Assembly: GCA_040768925.1 (NCBI GenBank)
Contig: JAXGLZ010000001.1
Span: 372,001-436,000, forward strand
Length of the DNA stretch: 64,000 bases
Direction of reading: 5' to 3'
Source: CALNBC01 sp040768925
Lineage (GTDB): Bacteria > Bacillota > Clostridia > Christensenellales > CALWSW01
Shown here piece after piece: positions 1 through 7,966 of this stretch. The position numbers and the translations under genes are program-made. Positions within the stretch are counted from its first letter, which is position 1. Every line of letters begins with the position of its first letter. The notes beneath the pieces were generated by a model. It was given only the letters and a program-made list of their open reading frames with translations. It had not been told where the DNA came from and did no database searches.

Positions 1-1175
1 GCGGCGGAAACGGGCAGGCTGCGCAGGATCCACAGCCTGTTCCCTTCGATGGAGATGCCCGAGGCCGTGGGCGGCGCGATCACCCCGCAATAGCACAGCA
101 TCGTCACAAAAAGGGGCAGGACCACGCTTTCGTTTATGCTCGGGTCCACGGCGGAGGCAAACAGGGCCTCGCCGCCAAAAACCAGCAGACCGGTGAAGAT
201 CAGCGCCATCAGCGCGCCGGCCGCGGTGTTCATCACGTAGCCGTAAAAGGCGAAATAGCCCTTGAGCTCCCGGGAAAACAGGGCGGAAGAAACGCTTTTT
301 CCCCCGATTTTTTCCAGCCGTTTCGCCTTGAAATTGCTGCGCATGCGCCGCTCGCCCATGGAAAGGTTCGCCTTTCTGAATACCCTTGCCGAAAGCCCGG
401 CAAAAAGCCCGAAGGGCACGCCGCAAATCAGCAGCAGCCAGAAAAGGTCGCCATAGGCCCCGAGCGCGGCGGACGCGAACAGCCCCGTGGGCAAAAAGGC
501 CGAAAGCGCGGCGGAATAGCCGGAAAAGGTCTTGACCAGATCGCCGTCCGGCATGGAACTGATGGACATCGACCCCAGCATGATCAGCACGATCAGCGCC
601 GTAGAAAGCAGCAGCATGAGCAGGTTGCTCGCCCTGGAGCGGGAGGCGATCCTGCTGATGAACAGGGAAAGCACCCCGGCAACGGCGCAGACCAGCAGCG
701 GCGCGATCACAAGCCCCGCCAGCACCGCGATGTAAAACCCGAAGGAAGCGCCGTATTTGACGCCGTAAACAACGGCAAAGGGCAGGGAGATCCCCCCGAT
801 CCCCGTCATGCTGAAGGTGTACGCCAGCGCGAGCTTCGAAAGGAAAAGCTGGGTGTCGGTCACCGGAAGGGCGGCGAGCAGCTCAAAATCCCTGGCCGCG
901 AACAGCACCCCGGGGATCTTCGTCACCCCGGTGACCAGGGACATCACAAGCCCGATGGCCAACCCGCCGGAAAGCAGCAGCTCGGGCGTGTTCGTAACGT
1001 CCAGCATCATGGAGAACATGTATCCGTACGCCCCCATGAACGCCATGACCAAAAGCCCGCCGAACAAGGCCGTAGCGCCGATGGCCCCCGCCCTCAGCCT
1101 GCGCCTTTTTTTCGTGCCGGAGCCGGACAGGGCGGAAAGCAGCCCCACCTTGACGAGAAGATAAACATTCCTCAT
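1..1175 (-). CDS. ABC-2 type transporter permease, 3' end outside window
   Basis: The minus-strand frame opens with ATG at 1175 (MRNVYLLVKVGLL) and stays open for 391 codons to the left edge, so the C-terminus is missing. The protein has many hydrophobic segments, for example around residues 31-57, separated by short basic loops, as in ABC-2 exporter permeases. It starts 10 nt after the stop of the ATPase gene, so the two are almost certainly one exporter operon. The substrate cannot be read from the sequence. Family placement rests on the membrane pattern and the neighbour rather than on a diagnostic motif. Confidence 0.8.
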   Translation of the reverse strand, partial: MRNVYLLVKVGLLSALSGSGTKKRRRLRAGAIGATALFGGLLVMAFMGAYGYMFSMMLDVTNTPELLLSGGLAIGLVMSLVTGVTKIPGVLFAARDFELLAALPVTDTQLFLSKLALAYTFSMTGIGGISLPFAVVYGVKYGASFGFYIAVLAGLVIAPLLVCAVAGVLSLFISRIASRSRASNLLMLLLSTALIVLIMLGSMSISSMPDGDLVKTFSGYSAALSAFLPTGLFASAALGAYGDLFWLLLICGVPFGLFAGLSARVFRKANLSMGERRMRSNFKAKRLEKIGGKSVSSALFSRELKGYFAFYGYVMNTAAGALMALIFTGLLVFGGEALFASAVDPSINESVVLPLFVTMLCYCGVIAPPTASGISIEGNRLWILRSLPVSA

Positions 1176-1185
1176 GATTCTTCCC

Positions 1186-1908
1186 TCAGTTTTTGGCCGA
1201 ATCGTCGGTCAGCTCAAGGAATGTGGATTCCAAAGACGCGTTGCCCCGCACCTCGTTGATGCCGCCCGCGGTCAAAAGCTTTCCTTCCCGGATGATCGCC
1301 ACCTTGTTGCAGAGCTTTTCCGCCACCTCCAAAACGTGGGTGGAAAAAAAGATCGAGCAGCCGTGGGCGCACATGTCCTTCATGATCTCCTTCAGGGTGA
1401 AGGAGGCCTTGGGGTCCAGGCCCACGAAGGGTTCGTCCAGCACCAGGAGCTTCGGAGAATGCACCAGCGCGGCGATCAAAGCGAGCTTTTGCTTCATGCC
1501 GTGGGAATAGGCGGAAATCACATCCCCCAGATCCTGGGTGAGCTCGAAGGCCGCGGCGTATTTTTCGATCAGCCTGTCCCTGTCCGCCCGGTCCACCCGG
1601 TAAATGTCCGCGATGAAGGAAAGGAACTTCACCCCCGTCAGGCTGTCGTAAAGATCGGGGCTGTCCGGGATGTACGCGATCATCTTTTTGCAGGCGATGG
1701 GGTCTTCGCGGATGGATCTGCCGCCGATTACGATGTCCCCCGAATCGAAATCCATGATCCCGGTGATGCATTTGATCGTCGTCGTTTTTCCCGCGCCGTT
1801 GCGGCCGATAAAGCCGCAGATATCCCCTTCGGCAACGGAAAGGGACAGGTCGTCCACGGCCTTTTTGCCCCCTTTGTAGATCTTTGTCAGGCGGGAGATT
1901 TCAAGCAT
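1186..1908 (-). CDS. ABC transporter ATP-binding protein (exporter type)
   Basis: This 240-residue cytoplasmic ATPase should energise the permease encoded just downstream. Walker A is GRNGAGKTT (residues 35-43), the signature loop is the divergent YSHGMKQK, Walker B is LLVLDEPFVGLD and the switch histidine lies in FFSTHVLEVA. Length and the single nucleotide-binding domain fit ABC-2 exporters of the EcsA/YthP sort. An in-frame extension reaches upstream to 2034, but ATG 1908 has a GGAGG ten bases before it and begins at the normal family start (MLEISRLTKIY), so I chose it. Confidence 0.9.
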   Translation of the reverse strand: MLEISRLTKIYKGGKKAVDDLSLSVAEGDICGFIGRNGAGKTTTIKCITGIMDFDSGDIVIGGRSIREDPIACKKMIAYIPDSPDLYDSLTGVKFLSFIADIYRVDRADRDRLIEKYAAAFELTQDLGDVISAYSHGMKQKLALIAALVHSPKLLVLDEPFVGLDPKASFTLKEIMKDMCAHGCSIFFSTHVLEVAEKLCNKVAIIREGKLLTAGGINEVRGNASLESTFLELTDDSAKN

Positions 1909-2214
1909 GGTCAAAGAGCCTCCATTCCCGGCGGCCGCCGCCTTGGCGCGGCGCCGGCGTTTGGCATCCATGATACACGAAGGGTTATGCCGTGTAAATA
2001 TGAGGGGTAAGAAACCTGCGCGTGAGCCGCTCAAAACCGCATTTTACCAGGTCTTTTCCCTTTTGGCGGCGGGCGGCGCGCGATCCTGGGCGCGGCGGGT
2101 CTTTCGGGAGGGGGAAGCCGCGGCGGCAAACCCTGGCGGCTATTACAATAAGAAGCGATCCCCGCCCGGCCCGGCGCCCCACGGGAGTTTGCCCCAAATC
2201 GCGCCGGCTTTGCC

Positions 2215-2255
2215 AAAAAACGCAAAAGGCCCCGCCCCAAAGCTTGGGAGCGGGG
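2215..2255 (-). terminator. Intrinsic terminator after the surface-protein gene
   Basis: Read on the minus strand, a CCCCGC/GCGGGG stem extended by CCCAA/TTGGG is followed by CCTTTTGCGTTTTTT. It lies about 35 nt past the stop at 2290. The rest of 1909-2289 holds nothing else I recognise. Confidence 0.65.
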
Positions 2256-2289
2256 TCTTCTGCGGCGGTTTTAACCGGCGGTCAGAGTT

Positions 2290-3621
2290 TTAGCGGTTTT
2301 CTTCCCTGCCGGTGCGCTTGAGGGCAAAGGCCAGGGCGGCGGCGCAAACCGCGGCCAGGGCGATGCACAGCGCGGCAGAAGCGGTGCTGTCGCCGGTGTG
2401 GGGAACTTCGTCCACCTCGGTGTCGTCCTCGATGGGAAGCTCGTCCTCTTCCTCGATGGGATCGTCGTCTTCGGTGCCTTCGTCGACGTCGGCCTCGTCG
2501 TCCTTCACGTTGTACTCGACGGCGAAGGTGGCTTTATAGGTGGTCGCCTGCTCGAAGTTCTTGTCCTGAAGCTTGTAGTTGTAGTTCAGGTTGAAGCCGA
2601 AGTCGGCGAGCATGGTGTCCATGGCGGCCTGCTCGGCGGGGGTGAAGGCGGCTCCGCCGTTGTCGGCGTAAACATAGCCGCTGCCCACGGTATTCCTGGC
2701 GATCAGGCGGCCCGCCTTGGCAAGGCCGAGGGAAACGCCGTAGCCTTCCGCGCTGGTGACTTCGGTGTCAAGGGTGACGATCTCGGTGGCGGCGCCGTCG
2801 GCGGCCACAAGGCTGACGCGGTAGCCCGCGGTGGCAAGGGACTGGGCAACGGTGGCGGGCCAGTTGGCGGTGCTGCTGGCTGCGGGCCAGGTTGCGGCGA
2901 CCTTGTCGATCTTATAGGTGCGGCCGTTCTGGATCACGGTCAGGGTGTCGTTCTTGAATTTGAACTCGGTGGGGGCAACCTTCGCGGAAACGGAGCCGTT
3001 TTCGGCGGCGCGGTTCACGGCGGTGAAGCCGATCACATAGCTTGCTTCCCTGGCTGTGCTCGTTTCGTCGATGGCGAGGTTGAAGGCGTCGTAGCCGACG
3101 TTGACGTTGGACTTGGTGGGGGCGTCGTTCCAGACCTTCACGCGGAAGGTGAGGGTGTTGTTGTTCTTGTCATAGGCCAGGGCGTTTGAAGCGTTGGCCT
3201 TGACGACGCCGTTCTCGGTGGAAACCAGGTTGGTATAGGTGGAATCATGGGGATGGGTGAGGACGACGTCCGCCATCGTGTTCATCGAAAGGTCCACGGT
3301 GTCGGAAGACACGATGATCGTGTACTCGTTGCCCACCGCGCTGGTGTGGGCCAGGGTCTTGACGGGGTTGCTGATGTTGATGGTCAGCGCGAAATACATG
3401 AGTTCGTTGACGTTGTATTTCTTTTCGGAAGCGTCGACCAAATTGGTGTAAACGCGCACGCCCTGGGTGGTGACGGTCGCGTCGGTGCACTTGAAGCCCG
3501 TGACGGCAAACGCGTCGTTCAGGGTGGTGCTCCCGCCGCCCGGCGAGACCACAAAGGCCAAAGAGGCCATGGCGGCCAGGCAAAGCGCCGCTGCAAGCGC
3601 GAAGGAAATCAGCTTTTTCAT
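2290..3621 (-). CDS. Sortase-anchored surface protein with VPHTG sorting signal
   Basis: This 443-residue exported protein begins with a signal peptide (MKKLISFALAAALCLAAMAS) and ends with a sorting signal: VPHTGD, a hydrophobic helix, then KRTGREENR. A strongly acidic stretch (about residues 385-410, rich in D and E) precedes the anchor and would span the wall. The body is rich in T, N, V and A and looks like beta-sandwich adhesin modules, but I recognise no named domain. VPxTG is a known variant of the LPxTG class. No sortase gene is in the window. ATG 3621 was chosen over an upstream in-frame ATG because AAGGAG lies eight bases before it. Confidence 0.75.
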   Translation of the reverse strand: MKKLISFALAAALCLAAMASLAFVVSPGGGSTTLNDAFAVTGFKCTDATVTTQGVRVYTNLVDASEKKYNVNELMYFALTINISNPVKTLAHTSAVGNEYTIIVSSDTVDLSMNTMADVVLTHPHDSTYTNLVSTENGVVKANASNALAYDKNNNTLTFRVKVWNDAPTKSNVNVGYDAFNLAIDETSTAREASYVIGFTAVNRAAENGSVSAKVAPTEFKFKNDTLTVIQNGRTYKIDKVAATWPAASSTANWPATVAQSLATAGYRVSLVAADGAATEIVTLDTEVTSAEGYGVSLGLAKAGRLIARNTVGSGYVYADNGGAAFTPAEQAAMDTMLADFGFNLNYNYKLQDKNFEQATTYKATFAVEYNVKDDEADVDEGTEDDDPIEEEDELPIEDDTEVDEVPHTGDSTASAALCIALAAVCAAALAFALKRTGREENR

Positions 3622-3677
3622 TGTTTGCGCTCCTTTGTTTTCGAGTGTTTTTGGATCGGATTCTGCCGGCTGATGCA

Positions 3678-3707
3678 ATGATAGCGCGAAAAAAGCGGAC
3701 CGGTCAA
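3678..3707 (-). promoter_or_regulatory. SigA-type promoter for the surface-protein gene
   Basis: On the minus strand TTGACC (3702-3707) is separated by 18 bp from TATCAT (3678-3683), giving a leader of about 50 nt. The surrounding 3622-3840 stretch is much more AT-rich than the genes and holds no credible ORF. Confidence 0.6.
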
Positions 3708-3966
3708 GTTAAATATTGCGTTTTTATTGCGATATTTATCGAATTTATGTTTTATACACAGGATAGTCGAAATATATTCGTAATTCATTCAAATTTAGTT
3801 AATAATATATAACCATATTTTACCAGGCGCCCGTTTTTTGTCAGATCCGGCGTTTTTTCCGTATTCCTGCGGCTTGCGGCTCCTGCGCCGCCCTCCCGCC
3901 TCTTTCGGCATTCGAAGGCGTTATCCGTTTGTTGTTCCGCTGTCCGTTTTCGGGTCCTTTGCCCAG

Positions 3967-4010
3967 CAAAAAGCGGCGGCACCTTTGCGGTGCCGCCGCT
4001 TTTTGCTTTT
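3967..4010 (+). terminator. Strong bidirectional terminator between convergent-facing units
   Basis: A 17-bp perfect stem (3967-3983 with 3989-4005, core AGCGGCGGCACC) has a 5-nt loop and T-tracts on both strands. It ends the minus-strand folate operon, whose last stop is at 4019. Confidence 0.85.
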
Positions 4011-4018
4011 TGTGTTTT

Positions 4019-4465
4019 TTATTCGTAGTCCCGGACCATCTGTAAATAAGGAAGCTCCTCAAAGCCCAGCCGGGCGTAAAGCGCCCGGGCTTTTTCGTTT
4101 TCCGCCTCCACCTCCAGCCGAATCCGCTTCACATCTTTCGGCAGGTTTTCAAACAGGTATTCAAAAAATTCGCTCCCCATGCCGCCGCCTTGGAACCGGG
4201 GGCGGACATACAGTTCCTCGATCCAAAGAACTTTTCCGCCGGCTTCCTGGGAAAAAGCCCGGTTGAAAAGCGCGTACCCCGCGGGCGCCCCCTCCTTGAA
4301 GAACAGAAGCCCGCGGGCGGTTCCATCCTCCCTCAAAAGCTCTTCAAAAGTCGCTTCGCGGTAGCTTTCGGGGATTTGGCGAAGAACTGCGGGCGAGGCG
4401 TAGAATTCACCCGTCAGGTCCATATATGTTTGCCGGTCATTCCCGGTAATTTCCCTGATCTGCAT
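4019..4465 (-). CDS. GNAT family N-acetyltransferase
   Basis: This 148-residue protein carries the acetyl-CoA loop in RPRFQGGGMGSEFFEYL and the late GNAT helix/strand ENEKARALYARLGF. The acceptor substrate is unknown. It is the last gene of the fhs-fchA-folD run, 20 nt after folD. The start at 4465 has AAGGAG thirteen bases upstream, a long spacing. Another ATG closer to that site is in a different frame that does not encode this protein. Confidence 0.85.
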   Translation of the reverse strand: MQIREITGNDRQTYMDLTGEFYASPAVLRQIPESYREATFEELLREDGTARGLLFFKEGAPAGYALFNRAFSQEAGGKVLWIEELYVRPRFQGGGMGSEFFEYLFENLPKDVKRIRLEVEAENEKARALYARLGFEELPYLQMVRDYE

Positions 4466-4485
4466 CTTGAATCATGAACTCCTTT

Positions 4486-5325
4486 TTATCCTCTGTTCTT
4501 CGCCGCCCGGACGACGTTCGCCGCAAGCAGCGCCGCCGTCACCGCCCCCACCCCGCCGGGAACGGGGGTGATCGCGGCCACGGTTTTTTCCGCGGCGGCA
4601 AAATCCGCGTCCCCCGTCAGCTTTCCGTTCACAAAGTTCATCCCAACGTCGATCACCACCTGTCCCGGCGCAAAGCATTCCCCGCCAAGCAGGTTCGCCC
4701 GGCCCGCGGCGGCGATGATGATCTCCGATTCCCGAAGGATTTTCGGAAGGTTTTTCGTCCTCGAATGGCAGATGGTCACCGTCGCGTCCCGCTCGCAAAG
4801 CAGCAGGGCGGCCGGCCGGCCGACCACCAGGCTCCGGCCCACCACCGCCGCCCGCCTGCCGCGAAAGGAGACGCCGTAATGCTCCAAAATGGCAATGCAG
4901 GCCGCCGCGGTGCAGGGGGCAAAGCCGCCCGCGCCGGTCAAAAGGCCCGCCAAAGAGCCGTCTGTGATGCCGTCCACGTCTTTTTCGGGGGAAAGGGCGC
5001 GCCGCGCCGCTTCGTCCAGTTCGCCGGGCAGGGGGCGGAAGATCAGCACGCCGTGGACCGCTTCGTTCCCGTTCAGGTCGCAGATCTTTTTGACCAGATC
5101 CTCCCGCGAAACGTTCCCCGGCAGCTCCAGCGCGTCAAAGGCGACGCCCATCGCGCCGCACCGCTTCGCAAGGGCGCGCTGATAGGCCATGTCCTCCTTC
5201 GCTTCGCCCACGCGGATGGCCGCCAGCGCCGGCCTGCGGCCCGCTTTCGCCAGTTCCTCGGCGGCGGGGGCGTAACGCTCCGTCAGCGCGGCGGCGACGG
5301 GCGCGCCAAAAAGCAATTCTGCCAT
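4486..5325 (-). CDS. folD: Methylene-THF dehydrogenase (FolD family), probably lacking cyclohydrolase activity
   Basis: This 279-residue FolD-family protein should interconvert methylene- and methenyl-tetrahydrofolate with NAD(P). Seen: PEKDVDG (114-119), GRSLVVGRP nucleotide-fold motif, PVPGGVGAVT near the C-terminus. The catalytic motif YxxxK, where Lys (K56 in human MTHFD1) drives the cyclohydrolase step, reads YQRAL, with Tyr48 kept and Leu52 in place of Lys. The glutamine of the usual VQLPLP motif is Phe96 (IFRPLP). A separate cyclohydrolase gene, fchA, lies 44 nt upstream, which fits a monofunctional dehydrogenase. ATG 5325 was chosen because it matches the family N-terminus and follows AGGGG; an in-frame ATG at 5355 is the alternative. 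Confidence 0.9.
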   Translation of the reverse strand: MAELLFGAPVAAALTERYAPAAEELAKAGRRPALAAIRVGEAKEDMAYQRALAKRCGAMGVAFDALELPGNVSREDLVKKICDLNGNEAVHGVLIFRPLPGELDEAARRALSPEKDVDGITDGSLAGLLTGAGGFAPCTAAACIAILEHYGVSFRGRRAAVVGRSLVVGRPAALLLCERDATVTICHSRTKNLPKILRESEIIIAAAGRANLLGGECFAPGQVVIDVGMNFVNGKLTGDADFAAAEKTVAAITPVPGGVGAVTAALLAANVVRAAKNRG

Positions 5326-5369
5326 GCTTGTACCCCTGTCCGGCGCAAAAACCATTGCGCCGGATTCCT

Positions 5370-5990
5370 TCAGTCTTTTTTCAGCTTTTTTTGCACGAAG
5401 CGGAAGGTCTCATCCGCCAAAAGCGCCGATTCCAGCAGGCCGTCCGCCCGCCTGACCAGTTCCTCCGCCCGGTCCCTTTGCTTCATTAACCCCGCGTTGA
5501 CGTATACGTTCAGCGCGGCCGCGCGAAGGGCCCCGGCGCAGAGCGCCGCGCCCGCCCCCGCGTCGCTGATCATGATCGGCGAGCAGACGGGCGCAAGATC
5601 GCCCAGCAGCCCCGCCCCTTCGCAAAGGGCTTCCATCATCTTCAGCGGGGCCGCGCAGGCGGCGTTCAGCGCCGCTTCGATTGCCCCCTCCCGATTCGGG
5701 TTGGCCTTGTCCATCCCCCAGGCCGCGGAAAGGGGCAAAAAGCCCGCCTCGTCCTCATCAACAAGCCCGAGCAGCTCCAGCCTAAGCGTCTCCAGCCGGT
5801 TTGAAATCGCGGCGATTTCTTCCTTATGCTTTTCGCAGGACTTTTTGTTTTCCGAAAGGGCGGAAACCATGCGCCCCAAAGCGCAGGCCAGGCTGCCGCA
5901 AAGGGCCGCCGCGCAGCCGCCCCCGGGGGACGGCGCCAAAGAAGCCAGGGCGGCGGAAAAAGCCGCGCAGGTCAGATCGGTCTGTTTCAT
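5370..5990 (-). CDS. fchA: Cyclodeaminase/cyclohydrolase family protein (methenyl-THF cyclohydrolase FchA)
   Basis: This 206-residue protein resembles the FTCD cyclodeaminase domain: SPGGGCAAALCGSLA near the N-terminus and the acidic DEDEAGF motif in mid-protein. In folate C1 operons of anaerobes this family supplies methenyl-THF cyclohydrolase. It sits between fhs and folD, which supports that role here. ATG 5990 has GGAGG five bases upstream and was preferred to the ATG at 6002. The 68-nt gap to fhs has a short GTCC/GGAC inverted repeat but no clear terminator. Confidence 0.88.
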   Translation of the reverse strand: MKQTDLTCAAFSAALASLAPSPGGGCAAALCGSLACALGRMVSALSENKKSCEKHKEEIAAISNRLETLRLELLGLVDEDEAGFLPLSAAWGMDKANPNREGAIEAALNAACAAPLKMMEALCEGAGLLGDLAPVCSPIMISDAGAGAALCAGALRAAALNVYVNAGLMKQRDRAEELVRRADGLLESALLADETFRFVQKKLKKD

Positions 5991-6058
5991 GGTTCCCTCC
6001 ATTTTGCGTTATTTCGCTTAATTAAGGTAAGATTAGTCCGAATTCTTTGGACGATACC

Positions 6059-7729
6059 TCAGAACAGCCCGGAAATCACGCCGTTTTCGTCCACGTCGAT
6101 GCGCTCGGCTGCCGGGGATTTCGGCAGCCCCGGCATGGTCATGATCTCCCCCGTCAGCACGACGGCAAAGCCCGCCCCGGCGCTCACCCTCGCGCCGCGC
6201 ACCGTGACCTCAAACCCTTCCGGCGCGCCTAAAAGCCCCGGCTCGTCCGAAAAGCTGTACTGGGTCTTCGCCATGCAGACGGGCAGGCCGGAATACCCCA
6301 GCTTTTCCAGCCGCTCGAGCTGGGCCTTGGCCGCGGTGGTATACGAAACCCCCGCGCCGCCGTAAACCCGCGTCACCACGGCTTCGATCTTTTCAAAAAG
6401 GCTCATCCCAAGGTCGTAGGAGAAGGAGAATTTCCCGCCGCCGGCTTCGCACAGCTCGATCACGCGTTTGGCAAGCGCGATCCCGCCTTCGCCGCCCTTG
6501 GCCCAGACCTCCGAAAGGGCCACAGGCAGGCCGCGCTGCTCGCATTCGGCTTCGATCAGGGCAAGCTCCCCGGCGGAATCCGTCGGGAACCGGTTGATGG
6601 CCACGACGCAGGGCAGGCCGAAAACCCCTTTGATGTTTTGCGCGTGCCGAAAAAGATTCGGCAGCCCGGCTTTCAGGGCGTTCGTGTCCGGCGCGGCCAG
6701 ATTTTCCTTCTTTGCGCCGCCGTGGTGCTTCAGCGCGCGCACCGTGGCCACCAGCACTACGGCGTCCGGCGCCAGATCCGCCATGCGGCATTTGATGTCG
6801 AAAAACTTCTCCGCCCCAAGGTCCGCGCCAAAACCCGCCTCCGTCACCGCGTAATCCCCCAGGGCGATGGCGGTTTTTGTGGCGATCACGGAATTGCAGC
6901 CGTGGGCGATGTTCGCAAACGGCCCGCCGTGCACCAAAGCCGGGGTGTGCTCCAGGGTCTGCACCAGATTGGGCTTGAGCGCTTCCTTCAAAAGGGCGGC
7001 CATCGCCCCCTGGGCCTTCAGGTCCCCGGCGGTGACCGGCTCGTCCTGATAGGTATACCCCACCACCATGCGGGCCAGGCGCGCCTTCAGGTCCGGGATG
7101 GATTCCGAAAGGCACAAGACGGCCATGACCTCCGAAGCGACGGTGATGTCGTACCCGTCCTCCCGGGGGACGCCGTTGGCCTTGCCGCCCAGCCCGTCGA
7201 TCACAAAGCGGAGCTGGCGGTCGTTCATGTCCACGCAGCGGCGCCAGGTGATCCTTCGCGGGTCGATGTTCAGGCTGTTTCCCTGATGAATATGATTGTC
7301 CACCAGCGCGGCGAGCAGGTTGTTCGCCGCGCCGATGGCGTGAAAATCCCCGGTAAAATGAAGGTTGATGTCTTCCATGGGCACGACCTGGGCATACCCG
7401 CCGCCCGCCGCGCCCCCCTTGATGCCGAAAACCGGGCCCAGGGAAGGCTCCCTCAAGGCCACGATCGCGTTCTTGCCCAGCTTTTGCAAAGCGTCCGCCA
7501 GGCCGACGGTCGTGGTCGTTTTGCCCTCCCCCGCGGGGGTAGGGCTGATCGCGCTCACCAGCACCAGCTTCGCCCTGTTTTGCCTTTTTTGATCGAGAAC
7601 GGATAAATCCAGCTTGGCTTTGTGCCTGCCGTACGGCTCGATCAGTTCTTTGCTGATCCCCGCTTTTTCGGCGATCCACTCGATGGGGAACATTGGGGTC
7701 TCCTGGGCGATCTGGATGTCTGGTTTCAT
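6059..7729 (-). CDS. fhs: Formate-tetrahydrofolate ligase
   Basis: This 556-residue enzyme activates formate as 10-formyl-THF with ATP. Key features are the P-loop TPAGEGKTTTTVGL (about residues 64-77), GIKGGAAGGGYAQV, HTPALVHGGPFANIAHG and the C-terminal MTMPGLPKSPAAERID. Length is typical for the family. It leads the operon fhs-fchA-folD-GNAT, which together carries formate to methylene-THF, as in the methyl branch of the Wood-Ljungdahl pathway or in purine/serine C1 supply. No acetyl-CoA synthase gene is visible, so acetogenesis cannot be claimed. ATG 7729 follows GGAGG by seven bases; in-frame upstream codons lack such a site. Confidence 0.97.
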   Translation of the reverse strand: MKPDIQIAQETPMFPIEWIAEKAGISKELIEPYGRHKAKLDLSVLDQKRQNRAKLVLVSAISPTPAGEGKTTTTVGLADALQKLGKNAIVALREPSLGPVFGIKGGAAGGGYAQVVPMEDINLHFTGDFHAIGAANNLLAALVDNHIHQGNSLNIDPRRITWRRCVDMNDRQLRFVIDGLGGKANGVPREDGYDITVASEVMAVLCLSESIPDLKARLARMVVGYTYQDEPVTAGDLKAQGAMAALLKEALKPNLVQTLEHTPALVHGGPFANIAHGCNSVIATKTAIALGDYAVTEAGFGADLGAEKFFDIKCRMADLAPDAVVLVATVRALKHHGGAKKENLAAPDTNALKAGLPNLFRHAQNIKGVFGLPCVVAINRFPTDSAGELALIEAECEQRGLPVALSEVWAKGGEGGIALAKRVIELCEAGGGKFSFSYDLGMSLFEKIEAVVTRVYGGAGVSYTTAAKAQLERLEKLGYSGLPVCMAKTQYSFSDEPGLLGAPEGFEVTVRGARVSAGAGFAVVLTGEIMTMPGLPKSPAAERIDVDENGVISGLF

Positions 7730-7751
7730 TGCTTTCCCTCCGTCAGGGCTG

Positions 7752-7771
7752 GCCGGAGGATCTGCTCCGGC
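7752..7771 (-). promoter_or_regulatory. Hairpin in the fhs leader
   Basis: A perfect 7-bp stem GCCGGAG/CTCCGGC with a 6-nt loop lies between the putative fhs promoter and its start codon. It does not resemble the THF riboswitch and may simply shape the leader. Confidence 0.4.
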
Positions 7772-7786
7772 GTCCCGCATTTTGAT

Positions 7787-7795
7787 AATATACCA
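7787..7795 (-). promoter_or_regulatory. Extended -10 promoter candidate for the fhs operon
   Basis: The minus strand reads TGGTATATT, an extended -10 element, about 58 nt before the fhs start. A matching -35 is poor. Confidence 0.45.
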
Positions 7796-7908
7796 CAAAA
7801 AGCCTTATAATAAAAGGATCAGCTCATCGTTCTTGGCACAATCTCCGAACGATTATCTTTGATTTTGCAAACAACGTTCGGTCGATACGATTTGCGGCGC
7901 TGTTCTGC

Positions 7909-7936
7909 TCGACAAACCACCCTGTGATGGTATAAT
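7909..7936 (+). promoter_or_regulatory. Promoter for the phosphohexomutase gene
   Basis: TCGACA (7909-7914) is 16 bp from TATAAT (7931-7936), and the start codon follows 30 nt later. A CCGAACG/CGTTCGG inverted repeat lies just upstream (about 7844-7882) and could be an operator. Confidence 0.65.
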
Positions 7937-7966
7937 GGTTTTAATGATAAAACCTGGGGGTGCGAA

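Noticed and set aside
1909..2289. Short open frames between the ABC ATPase and surface-protein genes
   Set aside because: All are GC-rich shadows with no ribosome site; the gap is explained by a leader and a terminator.
7730..7800. THF riboswitch before fhs
   Set aside because: The leader has only a simple 7-bp hairpin and lacks the conserved THF aptamer elements.
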